Positions 1 to 8,207 of a DNA stretch of 64,000 bases are shown here, piece by piece. The position numbers and the translations under genes were made by a program. Source of the DNA: Streptomyces sp. SolWspMP-5a-2. Its GTDB lineage: Bacteria; Actinomycetota; Actinomycetes; Streptomycetales; Streptomycetaceae. The stretch covers positions 1-64,000 of the forward strand of contig NZ_FMCI01000175.1 of NCBI RefSeq assembly GCF_900091845.1, in the 5' to 3' direction. Below the pieces are notes generated by a model, which saw nothing but the letters and a program-made list of their open reading frames with translations, was not told the DNA's origin and ran no database searches. The stretch's first letter is position 1, and every line of letters begins with the position of its first letter.

Positions 1-202
1 GCGCGGTCTCCCGCGCGGCCCACCCCCATCCGACGCCGGGCGGCGGCCGCCGCCTCCCCCCTCGGTGTGGTCGAGGAAACCAGGTGCTCCAGATGTGAAG
101 CTCTTATGGAGGAGATTTGAGCATAAGTCAGTGACCGGCCGCAATGGTGCGGATGGTCAAATTCCGATTGTGCACATCACGGAGTTGGGGCGGACCGCGC
201 CG
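1..202. other. Left-edge intergenic stretch, no gene seen
   Basis: No supportable gene lies here. Bases 1-16 can fold into a small GC hairpin (gcgcgg, loop tctc, ccgcgc), perhaps the remains of a terminator. Bases about 100-180 are noticeably richer in A+T than their surroundings, which could mark a promoter for a gene off the left edge, but no clear -10/-35 pair was identified. Confidence 0.4.
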
Positions 203-961
203 TCAACCCCGGCCCACGTACGGCATCGTGGTGGCCAGCACCGTCGCGAACTGCACGTTCGCCTCCAGCGGCAGCTCCGCCATGTGCCGGACCGTGCGCG
301 CCACGTCGGCGACGTCCATCACCGGCTCCACCGCCACCCGCCCGTCGGCCTGGAGCGCGCCGGTCCGCATCCCCTCGGTCATGTCGGTCGCCGCGTTGCC
401 GATGTCGATCTGCCCGACCGCGATCCCGTACGCCCGCCCGTCCAGCGCCAGCGACTTGGTGAGACCGGTCAGCGCGTGCTTGGTCGCCGTGTAGGCCACC
501 GAGTGCGGCCGGGGCGCGTGCGCGGAGACCGACCCGTTGTTGATGATCCGCCCGCCGCGCGGGTCCTGCTCCTTCATCCGCCGGTAGGCGGCCTGCGCGC
601 ACAGGAACGCCCCGTGCAGGTTGGTGTCCACCACGTGCCGCCACGCCTCGTACGGCAGGTCCTCCACCGGCACCCCGCCGGGCCCGAACGTCCCCGCGTT
701 GTTGAACAGCAGGTCCACCCGCCCGAACCGGTCCGCGGTGGCGGCGAACAGCGCGGCCACCTCCTCCGGCCGGGAGACGTCCGTGCGGACGGCGGCCGAG
801 GCGCCGTCCGGCACCAGGGCCGCCGTCTCCTCCAGCGCACCGGCCCGCCGTCCGGCCAGCGCCACCGACCAGCCCGCGCGCAGCAGTTCCACGGCGACCG
901 CGCGGCCGATCCCGGATCCCGCGCCGGTCACCACCGCGACCTTCGATTGCTTCGCATCCAT
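203..961 (-). CDS. SDR family NAD(P)-dependent oxidoreductase
   Basis: A 252-residue classical short-chain dehydrogenase, probably reducing or oxidising an alcohol/carbonyl with NAD(P)H in the cytoplasm; the substrate cannot be told. The Rossmann glycine motif TGAGSGIG is at residues 12-19, NNAG follows near residue 88, the catalytic Ser is in NGSVSAHAP, and Tyr/Lys are in YTATK. Length fits the classical SDR class. The ATG at 961 begins MDAKQSK, directly before the first beta strand; an upstream extension would run through the preceding gene. The gene lies 17 nt after the Gfo/Idh oxidoreductase stop, so the two are probably co-transcribed and may act on the same pathway (inference). The 10-bp palindrome agcctaggct lies in the gap. 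Confidence 0.93.
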   Translation of the reverse strand: MDAKQSKVAVVTGAGSGIGRAVAVELLRAGWSVALAGRRAGALEETAALVPDGASAAVRTDVSRPEEVAALFAATADRFGRVDLLFNNAGTFGPGGVPVEDLPYEAWRHVVDTNLHGAFLCAQAAYRRMKEQDPRGGRIINNGSVSAHAPRPHSVAYTATKHALTGLTKSLALDGRAYGIAVGQIDIGNAATDMTEGMRTGALQADGRVAVEPVMDVADVARTVRHMAELPLEANVQFATVLATTMPYVGRG

Positions 962-978
962 GGGGCCGCAGCCTAGGC

Positions 979-1977
979 TCACGCCTCGTTCGGGTAGCGC
1001 ACCCCGATCCGCTCCCGGACCGCGTCCAGCGTGCGCATCACGGCGAGGCTGCCGTCCAGCGGCACCAGCGGCGACTCCCGCTCGCCCGCCCGCAGCGCGC
1101 GCATCACCTCGCCCGCCTCGTGGCGCAGCGTGTCCCGGGGACCGTCCGCCGGGTCCGCGGTGAACTCCTGCGGGTCGCGGCCGTCCCGGTGCAGCACGAA
1201 CCGCTCCGGGAAGAAGAAACCGTCCGGGACGTCGATGCGGCCCGCCGAGCCGGTGACCGACGCGGCGACCGGCGTGCCCCCGGTGAGCGAGCAGTGCACC
1301 GTGGCCAGCGCACCGCTGTCGAAGGACAGCACCGCGCCCGTCTGGAGATCCACGCCCTCCTCCGAGAGCACCGCCCGCGCCGCCACCTCCGACGGCTCCC
1401 CGAGCAGCAACTGCGCGAACGACACCGGGTAGACGCCGAGGTCGAGCAGCGCGCCCCCGCCCTGCGCCGGGTCGCGCAGCCGGTGCGACGGCGGGAAGGG
1501 GCCCGCGAGCCCGAAGTCCGCCTGCACCGTGCGGATCTCGCCGATCGCGCCGTCGTCGACCAGCGCCTTCAGCCGCCGCACCAGCGGATGGCAGTACATC
1601 CACATGGCCTCCATCAGGAAGCGGTCGTGCGCGCGTGCCAGCGCCACCAGCTCCCCGGCCTCGCGCGCGTTCAGCGTGAACGCCTTCTCGCACAGCACGT
1701 CGCGCCCGGCCTCCAGGCAGAGCCCGGCGGCGGCCCGGTGCGCCGAGTGCGGAGTGGCGACGTACACCACGTCGACGTCCTCGTCCGCGGCCAGCGAGGC
1801 CCAGTCGCCGTACGCCCGCGGGATGCCGAACCGTTCCGCGAACCCCTTCGCGGACGCCTCCGTGCGCGAGGCGACCGCCACGACCTCCGCGTCCGGCAGG
1901 TCCACCAGCGCTCCCGTGAACGCGGCGGCGATCCCGCCCGTCGCGAGGATCCCCCACCGCACGCTCTGAGCCGTCAT
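979..1977 (-). CDS. Gfo/Idh/MocA family oxidoreductase
   Basis: A 332-residue NAD(P)-dependent sugar or polyol dehydrogenase-like protein. The N-terminal Rossmann segment reads [13 protein letters not shown], a slightly altered GxGxxA loop; the family's Glu-Lys-Pro motif appears as EKAFTLN near residue 95, and ATPHSAH precedes it. The C-terminal half matches the alpha/beta GFO_IDH_MocA C domain by general pattern. Start is the ATG at 1977 (MTAQSVRWG). It is the first gene of a two-gene unit with the SDR downstream. Substrate unknown; the Pro in EKP is replaced by Ala here, which is seen in some dehydrogenases of the trans-dihydrodiol group. Confidence 0.9.
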   Translation of the reverse strand: MTAQSVRWGILATGGIAAAFTGALVDLPDAEVVAVASRTEASAKGFAERFGIPRAYGDWASLAADEDVDVVYVATPHSAHRAAAGLCLEAGRDVLCEKAFTLNAREAGELVALARAHDRFLMEAMWMYCHPLVRRLKALVDDGAIGEIRTVQADFGLAGPFPPSHRLRDPAQGGGALLDLGVYPVSFAQLLLGEPSEVAARAVLSEEGVDLQTGAVLSFDSGALATVHCSLTGGTPVAASVTGSAGRIDVPDGFFFPERFVLHRDGRDPQEFTADPADGPRDTLRHEAGEVMRALRAGERESPLVPLDGSLAVMRTLDAVRERIGVRYPNEA

Positions 1978-2066
1978 CCCTGCTCCCACCCCTCGCTCAT
2001 GTGACCCTCGGCACTCCGTACGAGCTGAGAGCATAGGTGGCGCAGCACTCGCAGAGGGAGGGGCAC

Positions 2067-3410
2067 ATGCCCGACCAGGGGGCATCCATGCAGGACCGCA
2101 GCCGCACGCCGATACCGACGACCACCGCGCAGACGACCGACGCCGCGGGCGTACCCGGCCCCGACCCGACGGCGGCGCCACCGCTCGCCGCCCGCCGGGC
2201 CGGACTCCTCGTCACCCTCATCCTGGGCGGGCTCACCGCCACACCACCGCTGGCGATGGACATGTACCTCCCGTCGCTGCCGCAGGTCACCCGCGCCCTG
2301 CACGCGCCCGCCGCCACCGTGCAGCTCACCCTCACCGCCTGCCTGCTGGGCATGGCCCTCGGGCAGCTGGTGGTCGGCCCGATGAGCGACCGCTGGGGCC
2401 GCCGCCGCCCGCTGCTCGCCGGGCTCGGCGTCTACGTCGTCGCCACCGCGCTCTGCGCCGTCGCGCCCACCGTCGAACTCCTCGTCGCCTGCCGCCTCGT
2501 GCAGGGGCTCGCGGGCGCGGCCGGCATCGTCATCGCCCGCGCCGTCGTCCGCGACCTGTACGACGGCATGGAGATGGCCCGCTTCTTCTCCACCCTGATG
2601 CTGATCTCCGGCGTCGCCCCGATCGTCGCGCCGCTGATCGGCGGGCAGATCCTGCGGATCACCGACTGGCGGGGCGTGTTCGTCGTCCTCACCGGGGTCG
2701 GCGTCCTGCTCACCGCCGTCGTCTGGACGCGGCTGCCCGAGACCCTCCCGGCCGCCGACCGGCACGCGGGCGGGGTCGGCGACGCGCTGCGGGCCATGCG
2801 CGGGCTCCTCGCCGACCTCCCCTTCACCGGCTTCATGCTGGCGGGCGGCTTCACCTTCGCCGCGCTCTTCGCGTACGTGGCCGCCTCCCCGTTCGTCATC
2901 CAGGAGATCTACGGCGCCTCCCCGCAGACCTTCAGCCTGCTCTTCGGCGTCAACTCCATCGGCCTGGTCCTGGTGGGCCAGTTCAACGGCAAGGTGCTGG
3001 TCGGCCGGGCCCGCCTGGACCGGGTCTTCGGCGTGGGCCTGCTCGTCGTCATCGCCGCCGCGGCCGCCCTGCTCCTCATGACCACCGGCGTCTTCGGCGA
3101 GGCGGGCCTCCTGCCCGTCGCCGCCGCGCTCTTCGTGCTGATGTCCGCGATGGGCGTCACCCTGCCCAACGCGCAGGCCCTCGCCCTGATGCGGACCCGG
3201 CAGGCCGCCGGTTCGGCCTCCGCGCTGCTCGGCACGTCGTCGTTCCTCATCGGCGCGGTCGCCTCCCCGCTCGTCGGCGTCGCGGGCGAGCACACCGCCG
3301 TCCCGATGGCCGTCGTCCAACTGGCGGCCGCACTGGTGGCACTGGCCTTCTTCGTGGGAATGTGCCGTCCCTGGAACAAACGTGCGGGTGTGGAGGGAGC
3401 GGGGAGCTGA
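2067..3410 (+). CDS. Multidrug effflux MFS transporter, Bcr/CflA type
   Basis: A 447-residue, 12-helix major facilitator, probably a proton-driven drug exporter in the cytoplasmic membrane. The Bcr/CflA signature MDMYLPSLPQV lies in the first helix, followed by the loop 2-3 motif GPMSDRWGRRRPLL. About 45 N-terminal residues are hydrophilic and Ala/Pro-rich. The ATG at 2067 is chosen because a gagggagggg ribosome site sits just in front; a GTG at 2037 is also in frame but has no such site. It is divergent from the Gfo/Idh gene (90 nt apart). The 3' end overlaps or abuts the serine hydrolase gene, so the two are probably one transcript. Substrate unknown. Confidence 0.9.
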   Translation: MPDQGASMQDRSRTPIPTTTAQTTDAAGVPGPDPTAAPPLAARRAGLLVTLILGGLTATPPLAMDMYLPSLPQVTRALHAPAATVQLTLTACLLGMALGQLVVGPMSDRWGRRRPLLAGLGVYVVATALCAVAPTVELLVACRLVQGLAGAAGIVIARAVVRDLYDGMEMARFFSTLMLISGVAPIVAPLIGGQILRITDWRGVFVVLTGVGVLLTAVVWTRLPETLPAADRHAGGVGDALRAMRGLLADLPFTGFMLAGGFTFAALFAYVAASPFVIQEIYGASPQTFSLLFGVNSIGLVLVGQFNGKVLVGRARLDRVFGVGLLVVIAAAAALLLMTTGVFGEAGLLPVAAALFVLMSAMGVTLPNAQALALMRTRQAAGSASALLGTSSFLIGAVASPLVGVAGEHTAVPMAVVQLAAALVALAFFVGMCRPWNKRAGVEGAGS

Positions 3411-4639
3411 GCGCACCGAGACTGAGGGGCGACACGGCGGAGCGGGCGGGGCTCGACCCCGCTGAGCTGCGCCTGCTCGTCGAGGAGGTCCACGACCTCA
3501 CCGTCGGCGAGCGCCCCTGGGCCGCGGCCACCGTCGTGGTGGCCGGACGCGGCCCGGTGATCGCCGTGGAACGGGCGGCGGGCTGGGCCGTGCGCTACTC
3601 CGGCTACGACCCGGACACCGACAACGGTGTCGAACTCCCGCACCGGGCCCGGGTCCCGGCGACCACCGCCACCCCCTTCGACCTGGCGTCCCTCACCAAG
3701 CTGTTCACGGCCGTCGCCGCCGTGCAGCAGCTCGAACGGGGGACCCTCGGCATCGACGCCCGGGTCGGCGACTACCTCCCCGACTTCCGGGCCGCCGCCC
3801 GGCACGGCACCACCGTCCGCGAACTCCTCACCCACACCTCGGGCCTGCGCCCCGAACTCCCGCTGCACGCCTGCGCCGACGACGCCGAACGCCTCGCCCT
3901 GCTGCGCGCCGAGGCCCCCGCCACCGCGCCCGGCACCCACACCTACTCCGACCTCAACCTGCTGCTCCTCCAGCACGTCCTGGAACGGGTCACCGGCCGC
4001 CCCCTCGACGTCCTGATCCGCGACGGCATCACCCGCCCGCTCGGCATGACCGCCACCCACTTCGGACCCTGTCCGGGCGCGGCCGCCACCGAGGACCAGC
4101 GGCTGCCCTGGGCCAAGGCCCACCGGGGCATGCTGCGGGGCGTCGTGCACGACGAGAACGCCTGGTCGCTCGGGGGCGTCGCGGGCCACGCCGGACTCTT
4201 CGGCACCGCCCGCGACCTCGCCGTCCTGTGCCGGACCCTGCTGGCGGGCGGCTCCTACGGCCCGGCCCGCATCCTCGGCCCCGACTTCGTGGACCTCCTG
4301 CTCACCCCGCCCGGCCTCGGCTTCGCGCTCGACCAGCCCTGGTTCATGGGCGAGCTGGCGGGCGGCGGCGCGGCCGGGCACACCGGCTTCACCGGCACGT
4401 CCCTGGTCCTCGACCCGGCGACGGACACCTTCCTGGTCCTGCTGGCCAACACCGTCCACCCGCGCCGCCGCCCCCCGGACAACGCCCCCAGGGCCCAGGC
4501 CGCGACCCGCCTGGCACGGGCCGTGCGCGCGGCCCCGCACCGGCCCGGGGGCCCCCGGGACACCGCGGCCGAGGGCCTGACCGGACGGGGCCAGGGGGCG
4601 GGGAAACGGTCGTCCGCCCCCTTCCAGGGCCTGACCTAG
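3362..4639 (+). CDS. Serine hydrolase, beta-lactamase (class C/PBP4*) family
   Basis: A penicillin-binding-protein-like serine hydrolase. From the GTG at 3362, the SxxK nucleophile motif is SLTK at residues 110-113, a Tyr-containing YSDLN stands near residue 195 where YxN is expected, and HTGFTG near residue 339 replaces the KTG box. No signal peptide is evident, so it may be a cytoplasmic esterase or peptidase. The start is uncertain: GTG 3362 gives a 49-nt overlap with the exporter gene and its first ~15 residues look unlike the family; a CTG at 3407 overlapping the TGA (CTGA) with ggggag in front is a possible non-standard start. The TAG stop is part of a 52-bp palindrome. Confidence 0.82.
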   Translation: MPSLEQTCGCGGSGELSAPRLRGDTAERAGLDPAELRLLVEEVHDLTVGERPWAAATVVVAGRGPVIAVERAAGWAVRYSGYDPDTDNGVELPHRARVPATTATPFDLASLTKLFTAVAAVQQLERGTLGIDARVGDYLPDFRAAARHGTTVRELLTHTSGLRPELPLHACADDAERLALLRAEAPATAPGTHTYSDLNLLLLQHVLERVTGRPLDVLIRDGITRPLGMTATHFGPCPGAAATEDQRLPWAKAHRGMLRGVVHDENAWSLGGVAGHAGLFGTARDLAVLCRTLLAGGSYGPARILGPDFVDLLLTPPGLGFALDQPWFMGELAGGGAAGHTGFTGTSLVLDPATDTFLVLLANTVHPRRRPPDNAPRAQAATRLARAVRAAPHRPGGPRDTAAEGLTGRGQGAGKRSSAPFQGLT

Positions 4640-4688
4640 TGCCCTGACCGGAAAGGTACGCCGGCGTACCTTTCCGGTCAGGGCACTA
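4637..4688. repeat. Perfect 52-bp palindrome between serine hydrolase and Rsm22-like gene
   Basis: Two 26-nt arms (4637-4662 and 4663-4688) are exact reverse complements with no spacer and no mismatch. The left arm begins with the TAG stop of the serine hydrolase and the right arm ends 10 nt before the GTG start of the next gene. As RNA it would form a very stable hairpin, so an intrinsic terminator is the simplest reading; as DNA it could also be a dimer-binding operator or a cruciform. No T tract follows. Confidence 0.9.
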
Positions 4689-4698
4689 GGATCGGCGG

Positions 4699-5700
4699 GT
4701 GAACGACGCCGCCCCGGCCGAGACCCTCCGCCGCACGCTCGCCGACGTCCTGGACGGCCTCCCGCCCCGCCAGGCCGCGCAGGCGGTCGACCGCCTGATC
4801 GCCACCTATCGCGGCGCGACGCCCACGGACGCCCCCATCCTGCGCGACCGCGCCGACGTGGCGGCCTACGCGGCCTACCGGATGCCGGCCACCTTCGAGG
4901 CCGTCAGGGCCGCCCTCGCCGCGTTCGCCGACGCCGTCCCCGACTGGACGCCCGAGCGGCACACCGACGTCGGCGGCGGCACCGGCGCCGCCACCTGGGC
5001 CGCCGCCGCCACCTGGGACGGCGCCCGGGAGACCACCGTCCTCGACTGGGCCGAGCCCGCCCTCGCCCTCGGCCGCGAACTCGCCGCCGCCCACCCCGCG
5101 CTGCGCGGCGCCCGCTGGCAGCGCGCCCGCATCGGCACCGCCCTCGCCCTCGACCCCACCGACCTCGTCACCGTCTCCTACGTCCTGAACGAACTCACCG
5201 AGGCGGACCGCGCCGCCCTCGTCGACGCCGCCGCGGGCGCCGCACGGGCCGTCGTCGTCGTGGAGGCGGGCACCCCCGACGGCTACGCCCGGATCATCGA
5301 GGCCCGCACCCGCCTGCTGGCCGCCGGGTTCCGGATCGCCGCGCCCTGCCCGCACGGCGACACCTGCCCGATCGTGCCGGGCGAGGACTGGTGCCACTTC
5401 TCCGCCCGGGTCAGCCGCTCCTCCCTGCACCGCCAGGTCAAGGGCGGCTCCCTCGCCTACGAGGACGAGAAGTTCAGCTACGTCGCCGCCACCCGGACGC
5501 CGCTCGCCCCGGCCGCCGCCCGCGTGGTGCGCCGCCCGCAGATCCGCAAGGGCCAGGTCCTGCTCGACCTGTGCGGGAGCGGCCCCGCGCTGCGCCGGGA
5601 CACCGTCACCAAGCGCCACGGCGACCTGTACAAGGCGGCCAGGGACGCGGTCTGGGGCGACCCCTGGCCGCCGTACGACGAGGGGCAGCGGGCGCCGTAG
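4699..5700 (+). CDS. Rsm22-like small ribosomal subunit methyltransferase-fold protein
   Basis: A 333-residue relative of mitochondrial Rsm22/METTL17, a SAM-methyltransferase-fold family linked to small-subunit rRNA or ribosome assembly. The SAM-binding loop DVGGGTGAATWA lies near residue 90. Four cysteines, C217, C223, C232 and C292, have spacing x5-x8-x59, very like the four [4Fe-4S] ligands I recall for METTL17 (x5-x7-x56). An iron-sulphur cluster is therefore likely (inference). The start is GTG 4699, ten bases past the palindrome, with no visible ribosome site, so the mRNA may be leaderless. Whether it has methyltransferase activity is unknown; some family members are thought to act as assembly factors. 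Confidence 0.88.
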   Translation: MNDAAPAETLRRTLADVLDGLPPRQAAQAVDRLIATYRGATPTDAPILRDRADVAAYAAYRMPATFEAVRAALAAFADAVPDWTPERHTDVGGGTGAATWAAAATWDGARETTVLDWAEPALALGRELAAAHPALRGARWQRARIGTALALDPTDLVTVSYVLNELTEADRAALVDAAAGAARAVVVVEAGTPDGYARIIEARTRLLAAGFRIAAPCPHGDTCPIVPGEDWCHFSARVSRSSLHRQVKGGSLAYEDEKFSYVAATRTPLAPAAARVVRRPQIRKGQVLLDLCGSGPALRRDTVTKRHGDLYKAARDAVWGDPWPPYDEGQRAP

Positions 5701-5746
5701 CGGGCACGGGAGCCGACGGCCGCCCGGTCGGCGATACCGTCGACCC

Positions 5747-6409
5747 ATGGTCAAGAAGCCCGCCCCCAGCACCCCCCGCCGCAGCGAGAGGTCCCGTCGC
5801 GCCATCTACGACGCCGCCCTCGCCCTCGTCGCGGAGGTCGGCTACCCGAGGACCACGATCGAGGGCATCGCCGCCCGCGCCGGGGTCGGCAAGCAGACCA
5901 TCTACCGCTGGTGGTCCTCGAAGGCGGACGTCCTGCTGGAGGCGTTCCTCGACCTGAGCGCCCGCACGGGCGGGGACGGCGGCCGGGAACCGCGCGCCAT
6001 CCCGGACACCGGCGACCTCGCCGCCGACCTCAAGGCGGTGCTGCGGGCCACCGTCGACCAGCTCAAGGACCCCCGGTTCGAGATCCCCTCCCGGGCGCTG
6101 GCCGCCGAGGGCGTCGTCAACGAACAGGTCGGCCGCGAGTACATGACCACGCTGCTGAAACCGGCCATCCTCCTCTACGTCGACCGGCTGCGCGCCGCGC
6201 AGGAGGCCGGACAGGTACGGGCCGACATCGACCCCCGCATCGCCCTGGAGTTCTTCATCGCCCCGCTCGCCCAGCGCTGGCTCCAGTACACCGGTCCCAT
6301 CTCCTACGCCTACACGGACACCCTCGTCGACTACGCGCTCGGCGGACTCGCCCCCCGTACCCCGGATGTCCCTTCTGGCACCCCGGGGCACGGGTCGGTG
6401 GGACCATGA
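5747..6409 (+). CDS. TetR/AcrR family transcriptional regulator
   Basis: A 220-residue repressor. The N-terminal helix-turn-helix is typical: AARAGVGKQTIYRWWSSK at about residues 45-62, after the helix containing ERSRRAIYDAAL. The C-terminal ligand and dimer domain is helical and variable; it resembles TetR_C_33-like regulators. A gatacc element about 10 nt before the ATG suggests a leaderless transcript (inference). Its target is not shown by the sequence; the prim-pol-like gene follows 37 nt later and could be co-transcribed. Confidence 0.9.
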   Translation: MVKKPAPSTPRRSERSRRAIYDAALALVAEVGYPRTTIEGIAARAGVGKQTIYRWWSSKADVLLEAFLDLSARTGGDGGREPRAIPDTGDLAADLKAVLRATVDQLKDPRFEIPSRALAAEGVVNEQVGREYMTTLLKPAILLYVDRLRAAQEAGQVRADIDPRIALEFFIAPLAQRWLQYTGPISYAYTDTLVDYALGGLAPRTPDVPSGTPGHGSVGP

Positions 6410-6446
6410 GGCATGCTGTTCCGCACGACAGCGAGGTGAGGGGTAG

Positions 6447-7196
6447 ATGAGCGGGGAGAACACGGCGCACGACGGCCGCGGCGGACGTCAGGGCAGGCTC
6501 TCCCAGTGGCTGCGCGGACGCCGCCCGAAGGAGGCCGCCGACCCCGCGGGCCGGGAGGCGCTGCTGCTGGCCGCGGCCGGAGCGGGGCTGCCGCTCGCGC
6601 CCGCCGCCCACCCGGCCCCCGGCTACCGCTGCTCCTGCGACCGCGTCGGCTGTCCCACCCCCGCCCGCCACCCCGTCTCGTTCGCCTGGCAGACGCAGTC
6701 CACCACCGACCGCGCCCAGATCGAGCGCTGGGCCCGCCACCAGCCGCAGGCCAACTTCATCACCGCGACCGGCATGGTCCACGACGTCCTCGACGTGCCC
6801 CTCGCGGCCGGTCGCGAGGCGCTGGAGCGGCTCCTGGACGCGGGCGTCGAGGTCGGCCCGGTCGCCGAGAGCGACGACGGCAGGCTCCTGTTCTTCACCC
6901 TCACCCGCGGCACCCCCGAGGACGAGGACGAGTGGTGGCCGTGCGAGCTGGACTGCCACCCCGAGACGATGGACGAGCACCCCGGCCTGCGCTGGCACTG
7001 CCGCGGCTCCTACGTCCTGGTGCCGCCCGCCCGGCTGCCCGGCGACGAGGGCCGCAGCGTGCACTGGGTGCGCGGCCCGGAACACGAGCTGCCCGACCCG
7101 CTGAGCCTGCTGGAGGTCCTCACCGACGTCGGCACCCGGCACGCGGGCCGGGAGGACGCGGGCCAGGTCGGCGCGGGCTGGCCGCCCCGGCACTGA
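6447..7196 (+). CDS. Bifunctional DNA primase/polymerase-like (prim-pol) protein, probably inactive
   Basis: A 249-residue protein of the prim-pol N-terminal domain type common in Streptomyces chromosomes. A Cys-rich entry motif CSCDRVGCPTPARHP lies near residues 60-74, and the core strand reads ATGMVHDVLDVP near residues 108-120. In active enzymes this strand carries the DxD metal pair; here the second Asp position reads Pro (LDVP), so catalysis is doubtful. No helicase domain follows, unlike plasmid or phage RepA/primases. Start is ATG 6447 with gaggtgagggg in front. It converges with the lipoprotein gene, 6 nt apart. Role unknown. Confidence 0.8.
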   Translation: MSGENTAHDGRGGRQGRLSQWLRGRRPKEAADPAGREALLLAAAGAGLPLAPAAHPAPGYRCSCDRVGCPTPARHPVSFAWQTQSTTDRAQIERWARHQPQANFITATGMVHDVLDVPLAAGREALERLLDAGVEVGPVAESDDGRLLFFTLTRGTPEDEDEWWPCELDCHPETMDEHPGLRWHCRGSYVLVPPARLPGDEGRSVHWVRGPEHELPDPLSLLEVLTDVGTRHAGREDAGQVGAGWPPRH

Positions 7197-7202
7197 GCCC
7201 GG

Positions 7203-8207
7203 TCAGCCGCCCTGGGCCGAGATCAGGCCCTCCAGCCGGGAGACGACGGTCACGTCGGTGCCGCCCGCCGCACCCCGCGCCGGGTCCACGGCCACGCCGT
7301 TCGACATGAACTCCATCGTCAGCGACTGCCGCACCTCACCCTCGGTCAGCGCCTTCACGTTCGGGTTCGGCTCCGGGATCGAGGTGCCCGCGAACGCCGT
7401 CTGCTTCTCGTAGCGGCGGTGCGTGAAGAACACCAGCGCCCCGCCGTCCACCGTGCGCAGCGCCAGCGGCGCGTGACCGCCGCCGGTCACCGGCTCGTCG
7501 ATGTACTGGGTGGCGAGCCCCGGCCGCTTCGCCGCCTTCGCGCGCTGCGCCCGCCAGCCGCTGGTGTGCGCGTTCGCCGTGAAGCCCGCGCCGCCGTCCT
7601 TCAGATAGGCCGCGTACCGCGTGCTCAAGTCGTCCGGCGCGACGGCCAGTTCGGTGGAGTTCGCGGGCACCGTCTCGGCCCAGCCGTCGGCGTTCTTGCG
7701 GATCTCGGGCAGCGCGCCGGGCGCCACCAGCGTCAGATAGGCGGCCCGCCAGGTCCCGGCGGCGCCGTCCCGGGTGAACACCAGCAGCCAGTGCCGGTCG
7801 CCGCCCCGGTTGCCCTGCGCCTCCACCACGAACCAGCGCGGCCAGCCCGCCTTCTGCGGGATGGTGTAGACGGCGTCGCTGAACTCCAGGTCCCGGTGGG
7901 CCGAGTTGCCGCCCGGGTTGTTCACCCGGCCGGCCTTCAGGCGCGCCGCGTCGATGTCCCCGAAGGCGCCGGTGACGTGGTCGGCGTCCAGCGAACTGTC
8001 GTACGCGGCATCGGCCTTGTTGTACGCGGCCGTGAACTCCCGCAGCGCGACGGCGGCTTCGGCACGCGTGGTGGCGGGGAGCACCTCGCGCTCCCCGTGG
8101 ACCACCACGCACCCGCTCGCCGTCAGCGACAAAGCGGTCACCGAGGCCGCCACCAGGACGCGTCGGTCAAGCCTGCGGGGCCTTCGAGGGCCGAGATCCC
8201 TGCTCAT
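7203..8207 (-). CDS. Hypothetical lipoprotein linked to the efe operon
   Basis: A 334-residue secreted lipoprotein of unknown function. After a basic N-terminus (MSRDLGPRRPRRLDRR) comes a hydrophobic stretch ending in the lipobox LTASGC (Cys near 33). The mature part has an NTF2/SnoaL-like look (helix ALREFTAAYNKADAAY, then beta-rich segments such as RWFVVEAQGN and HWLLVFTRDG), but I cannot name a family. Its ATG at 8207 overlaps the 3' end of efeU by 41 nt, so it is the fourth gene of the efeO-efeB-efeU transcript and probably translationally linked. An extracytoplasmic helper in iron uptake is a reasonable guess, not shown. Confidence 0.82.
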   Translation of the reverse strand: MSRDLGPRRPRRLDRRVLVAASVTALSLTASGCVVVHGEREVLPATTRAEAAVALREFTAAYNKADAAYDSSLDADHVTGAFGDIDAARLKAGRVNNPGGNSAHRDLEFSDAVYTIPQKAGWPRWFVVEAQGNRGGDRHWLLVFTRDGAAGTWRAAYLTLVAPGALPEIRKNADGWAETVPANSTELAVAPDDLSTRYAAYLKDGGAGFTANAHTSGWRAQRAKAAKRPGLATQYIDEPVTGGGHAPLALRTVDGGALVFFTHRRYEKQTAFAGTSIPEPNPNVKALTEGEVRQSLTMEFMSNGVAVDPARGAAGGTDVTVVSRLEGLISAQGG

